The position numbers and the translations under genes were made by a program. This document shows positions 6,209-9,226 of a stretch of 9,226 nucleotides of DNA, one piece after another. The notes under the pieces are model-generated. The model was given only the letters and a program-made list of their open reading frames with translations, was not told where the DNA came from and made no database searches. This stretch comes from an uncultured Collinsella sp. (GTDB lineage: Bacteria; Actinomycetota; Coriobacteriia; Coriobacteriales; Coriobacteriaceae), in assembly GCA_900551195.1 (NCBI GenBank), contig URVD01000057.1, positions 1 to 9,226 of the forward strand, read 5' to 3'. Each line of letters opens with the position of its first letter. The stretch's first letter is position 1.

Positions 6209-8074
6209 GCATCGGCCACTGCCACGGCCCCGTTGTGGCTGTACGAGCGTCATCCTGAGGTGCTGCCAATCGATCGGTACGGCCATGTGGTCAATGCGGG
6301 CTCACGCCAGTCGTGGCAGCCCACAAGCCCGGTGTTCAAGGAATACGCGCTGCGCCTGTGCCGCAAACTTGCCGAACACTACAAGGACAATCCATACGTG
6401 ACGGCCTGGCACATGGGCAACGAATACGGCTGGAACAACCGCTACGACTACTCCGACAACGCCTTGGCCGCGTTCCGCACGTGGTGCGAGGCCAAATACG
6501 GGACCGTCGACGCGTTGAACGAAGCGTGGGGCACGGCCTTCTGGTCCCAGCACGTGAACAGCTTCGACGAGGTGTTGCTGCCTCGCCACATGGGCGGCGA
6601 CAGCATGGTCAACCCGCCCCAGCAGTTGGATTACGAGCGGTTCGGCAACGACATGCTGCTCGACTTCTACAAGGCCGAACGCGACGCCATCGAAGAAATC
6701 TGCCCCGGCAAGCCGTTCACCACGAACTTCATGGTCTCCACCGACCAATGCACCATGGACTACGCGCAATGGGCAAACGAAGTGGACTTCGTGTCCAACG
6801 ATCACTACTTCCATGAGGGCGAATCCCATCTGGACGAACTCGCCTGCTCGGACGCGCTCATGGACTCGCTCGCGCTCGGCAAGCCGTGGTACGTGATGGA
6901 GCACTCCACCTCCGCCGTCCAATGGAAGCCGCTTAACATGCGCAAGCGCGCCGGCGAGCTCATGCGCGACTCCTTGGCCCACGTGGCCATGGGTGCCGAC
7001 GCCATCAACTTCTTCCAATGGAGACAATCCGCATCGGGTGCCGAGGCGTTCCACTCCGCGATGGTGCCCCACGCGGGCTCCGATACGAAACTGTTTCGAG
7101 GAGTGTGCGAACTCGGCGCCGCGCTGAAGACGCTGTCCGACGCGGGTGTGCAAGACACGGAACTGAAGCGCGCGGACACGGCGATTCTGTTTAGTGCGGA
7201 ATCCGAATGGGCCACTCGCTCCGAGACCCTGCCCAGCATGAAACTCAATCACTGGCATGACGTACGCGACTGGTATCGCGGATATCTCGATGCCGGAGCG
7301 CGCGCGGACGTGGTCCCGCTCGCCTACGATTGGAGCGGCTACCAGACTATCGTGCTGCCCACCGTGATCGCCCTGTCCGACGAGGATACCCGTCGCATCG
7401 CGGACTTTGCCGAAAACGGCGGTACGGTCATCGTCGGCTATGCCACCGGCCTGATCGACGAACACTTCCACATCGGTCTCGGCGGATACCCCGGCGCCGG
7501 CAACGGACTTCTGCGCGACATGCTCGGCATCCGCTCCGAAGAATTCAACATCCTCGGAGAAGAAGCCGAAGACGAACCGGCCGAAATCGGTTTGTCGAAT
7601 GGACTCACGACACGTCTGTGGCAGAATGACGTGACCTCGGTCGCTCCAGACACTCGCGTGCTTGCCACGTACGTGGGTACAGCCGCTGCTGACTGGGAGC
7701 TCGACGGCGTCCCCGCCATCACCAGTCACCCCCACGGCCAAGGCGCCGCCATCTACGTGGGGTGCGACCTTGGCCGCCACGACATTGCCCGCCTGCTTAA
7801 GGAGTTCGGTTCCTGCTGGCGGGAGCTGTCGGCACAGCCGACTGAGGGTGGTCAAACTCCAACCTATCCCACCACAGATCCCCGCATCCTGCACACCATC
7901 CGCCGATCCGCAGATGGCTCCACTCGCTTCGATTTCTACCTCAACCGCTCAAACCAGCCCGTTGCCGTCAACGGCATTGAGGGAGAACCAATCATCGTCT
8001 ACCGTTGCGAGGCCGACACCACCGGCTATACGCTGAACCGCAATGCCATTCTTATTGCTAAAGCGTCCTGCTAG
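6098..8074 (+). CDS. GH42 beta-galactosidase lacking its N-terminus, read through in frame from aroC (chimeric ORF)
   Basis: From about residue 38 of this 658-residue frame the protein is a glycoside hydrolase family 42 beta-galactosidase, a retaining cytosolic enzyme that removes galactose from beta-galactosides. The HMGNEYG motif gives the acid/base Glu109 and VMEHSTSAVQW gives the nucleophile Glu268, 159 residues apart as expected for the family. FFQWRQSASGAEAFHSAMVPHAG completes the barrel. The trimerisation domain spans about 350-570 and a small beta domain ends the protein. Intact bifidobacterial enzymes have about 700 residues with the acid/base near 160, so about 88 residues, including the GGDYNPEQW region and the first barrel strands, are replaced by 37 of AroC. 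The encoded chimera is unlikely to fold. The GH42 part uses many GAA codons, unlike the genes upstream, and resembles Bifidobacterium proteins. A LacI regulator starts 43 bases after its stop. Confidence 0.88.
   Translation: MSSTFGNVLHLSIFGQSHSPAIGCSLDGIPAGIAVDLASATATAPLWLYERHPEVLPIDRYGHVVNAGSRQSWQPTSPVFKEYALRLCRKLAEHYKDNPYVTAWHMGNEYGWNNRYDYSDNALAAFRTWCEAKYGTVDALNEAWGTAFWSQHVNSFDEVLLPRHMGGDSMVNPPQQLDYERFGNDMLLDFYKAERDAIEEICPGKPFTTNFMVSTDQCTMDYAQWANEVDFVSNDHYFHEGESHLDELACSDALMDSLALGKPWYVMEHSTSAVQWKPLNMRKRAGELMRDSLAHVAMGADAINFFQWRQSASGAEAFHSAMVPHAGSDTKLFRGVCELGAALKTLSDAGVQDTELKRADTAILFSAESEWATRSETLPSMKLNHWHDVRDWYRGYLDAGARADVVPLAYDWSGYQTIVLPTVIALSDEDTRRIADFAENGGTVIVGYATGLIDEHFHIGLGGYPGAGNGLLRDMLGIRSEEFNILGEEAEDEPAEIGLSNGLTTRLWQNDVTSVAPDTRVLATYVGTAAADWELDGVPAITSHPHGQGAAIYVGCDLGRHDIARLLKEFGSCWRELSAQPTEGGQTPTYPTTDPRILHTIRRSADGSTRFDFYLNRSNQPVAVNGIEGEPIIVYRCEADTTGYTLNRNAILIAKASC
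6188..6208 (+). other. Junction of the aroC and GH42 sequences (shared microhomology)
   Basis: These seven codons read Ala-Gly-Ile-Ala-Val-Asp-Leu. The upstream part fits AroC (DGIPAGI) and the same residues fit the GH42 segment that normally reads AGIAVDLAS before T-A-x-P-x-W. The switch cannot be placed more exactly because both families can encode this stretch. Codon preference and protein identity change across it while the frame is kept. Confidence 0.75.
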
Positions 8075-8117
8075 ACCGCGCTAGAATGGCAATGTTGTCC
8101 AGATAGAGGAGTGCGGC

Positions 8118-9173
8118 ATGAGCGACGAGAAAACAGCCAAGCGTCGAGTGACGCTACGCGATGTCGCTCAGGCCGCCGGTGTATCGCTCAAAACTGCGTC
8201 GAACGTGATCAATGGCTCTGGGCGTATGACCGATGAGACCCGTGCCAAGGTCGAGTCGGTCATTAAGGACCTCGACTACCGAGTCAACGTGGCCGCCCGC
8301 AACCTGAATCGCGATCACACCGGTTTCATCACCCTTGCCGTGCCTTCGCTGATTCCGCCATATCTGGCCGAGTTGGCCAATCGCACCATTGACGCCGCTC
8401 GTCAGCGCGACTACTCCGTATACGTCACCACGTATGCAGAGGGCTCGGCCAAAGGAGCGCGCGACCTGCTCAAGAACTTCAACTCCACCGTGTCAGACGG
8501 CATGATTCTCTCCATGAGCGAGGTGGAGGATATTTCGCCCGAAGACCTGAAGGTCGATTTCCCGCTGGTTATTGTCGGTGCCCGAACCACATGGGGTGTT
8601 GCCGACCACGTGACTCCGGACGATGTTGCCGCCGCAGCAACAGCGGCAGGCTACCTATACGATCGAGGTTCTTCTCGCCTCGCTGTAGTGGGCGCACGAG
8701 GCGACTATGACGCGGCCGCTTTGTTGCAGGCTGTGGAAGGCAACGCACAACTGCGTTTGCGTGGTGTCATTGAAGAAACGCGCCGCCGTGGGCTTGAGCT
8801 GGATCCGCAGCTGATTGGCAACACCGGTCAGGATTGGACCATCGGAGCCGGTGCCCGTGTGATCCAGCGGCTCATTGATTCCGGCGTGCCATTCGACGGT
8901 GTGATCGCCCTGAACGATCAGTTGGCCATCGGCGCATTGACCGCTCTGCGCACCGCTGGTTATGAGGTGCCCGCGCAGGTGCAGGTCATCGGCTTCGACA
9001 ACAACGAGGAAGCCCCCTACCTGCAGATTCCGCTGACCACCATGGATTCCCGCCTTGACTGGACAGCTCCCACGGCAGTGAATCGCATCCTCGGACGCAT
9101 CGACGGCAGCATCACCAAACCCGAACTGCTCACCACCGAATCCCAGGTCATCGCCCGCGCCTCTACGCGCTGA
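8118..9173 (+). CDS. LacI-family transcriptional regulator
   Basis: DNA-binding sugar-responsive regulator of 351 residues, normally a dimer or tetramer. The N-terminal helix-turn-helix spans about 12-32 (VTLRDVAQAAGVSLKTASNV), followed by the NGSGRMTDETR turn and a hinge at 55-64 (RVNVAARNLN; the family usually has ARxLR). A periplasmic-binding-protein-like sensor domain runs from about 68 to the end, with DGMILS, FDGVIALNDQLAIGAL, VIGFDN and the C-terminal LTTMD typical of the family. GGAG (8108-8111) lies seven bases before the ATG. It starts 43 bases after the GH42 stop on the same strand, so it probably controls the beta-galactosidase locus in response to a galactoside; the ligand is inference. 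TAGAAT at 8082-8087 could be a -10 box but lacks a -35. It appears to belong to the same source genome as the GH42 gene. Confidence 0.93.
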   Translation: MSDEKTAKRRVTLRDVAQAAGVSLKTASNVINGSGRMTDETRAKVESVIKDLDYRVNVAARNLNRDHTGFITLAVPSLIPPYLAELANRTIDAARQRDYSVYVTTYAEGSAKGARDLLKNFNSTVSDGMILSMSEVEDISPEDLKVDFPLVIVGARTTWGVADHVTPDDVAAAATAAGYLYDRGSSRLAVVGARGDYDAAALLQAVEGNAQLRLRGVIEETRRRGLELDPQLIGNTGQDWTIGAGARVIQRLIDSGVPFDGVIALNDQLAIGALTALRTAGYEVPAQVQVIGFDNNEEAPYLQIPLTTMDSRLDWTAPTAVNRILGRIDGSITKPELLTTESQVIARASTR

Positions 9174-9226
9174 CGCTAATCTGGCTGTATTTCGTCAAGT
9201 CGGTGTTTCGTGTTTAGTCATGTATT

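Noticed and set aside
6302..7894. A 530-codon open frame on the minus strand opposite the GH42 gene
   Set aside because: It has the same shadow character, no ribosome site, and lies entirely within a recognised enzyme gene.
6098..8074. A novel bifunctional chorismate synthase / beta-galactosidase
   Set aside because: Only 37 AroC residues are present, without its cofactor or substrate-binding core, and the GH42 barrel lacks its first strands. Neither activity could be expected; a joint artefact explains it better.
8070..8085. Direct repeat GCTAGA (8070-8075 and 8080-8085) as a LacI operator
   Set aside because: It is six bases long, partly made by the GH42 stop codon, and not a palindrome of the kind LacI proteins bind.
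9174..9226. Terminator or gene start after the LacI regulator
   Set aside because: In these 53 bases I see no convincing hairpin with a T run and no start codon with a ribosome site.

Overview
The window appears to join two DNA sources. Bases 1 to about 6208 look like a high-GC gut actinobacterium of the Coriobacteriia, most like Collinsella, judged from protein style, GC-rich codons and strong GAG preference for Glu. Bases from about 6209 to 9226 look like a Bifidobacterium-type carbohydrate locus: a GH42 beta-galactosidase and a LacI-family regulator with different codon use. The species calls come from recognising protein families by eye, not from a search.

Layout. On the minus strand (1-1342) lies the N-terminal 447 residues of a P-type ATPase of the CtpE/Exp7 type, which runs off the left edge. 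Behind it on the same strand are a rho-independent terminator (1371-1406) and a complete tRNA-Arg(CCG) gene (1419-1495) with its own promoter. The stretch 1496-1699 is a divergent regulatory region. On its plus-strand side it holds a candidate promoter, a 20-codon leader ORF with two Tyr codons, and a terminator-like hairpin inside that ORF, so it could be an attenuator.

From 1700 a compact aromatic amino acid operon follows: aroF (DAHP synthase with an N-terminal regulatory domain), tyrA (prephenate dehydrogenase), aroB (3-dehydroquinate synthase), aroA (EPSP synthase) and the start of aroC (chorismate synthase). Gaps are 3 and 36 bases, then a 7-base overlap, then 1 base. These genes cover steps 1, 2, 6 and 7 of the chorismate pathway plus the tyrosine branch, which fits a Tyr-responsive leader.

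The oddity is at 6188-6208. After 37 normal AroC residues the frame passes without a break into a GH42 beta-galactosidase that lacks about its first 88 residues. The joint falls where both families can encode Ala-Gly-Ile-Ala-Val-Asp-Leu, a shared stretch of about 21 bases. The simplest explanation is a metagenome assembly chimera at a shared short k-mer; a real microhomology recombination is the less likely alternative. I do not regard the 658-residue fusion as a new enzyme. A LacI-family regulator (8118-9173) follows the GH42 gene and ends the window. I saw no mobile element, CRISPR array or rRNA.
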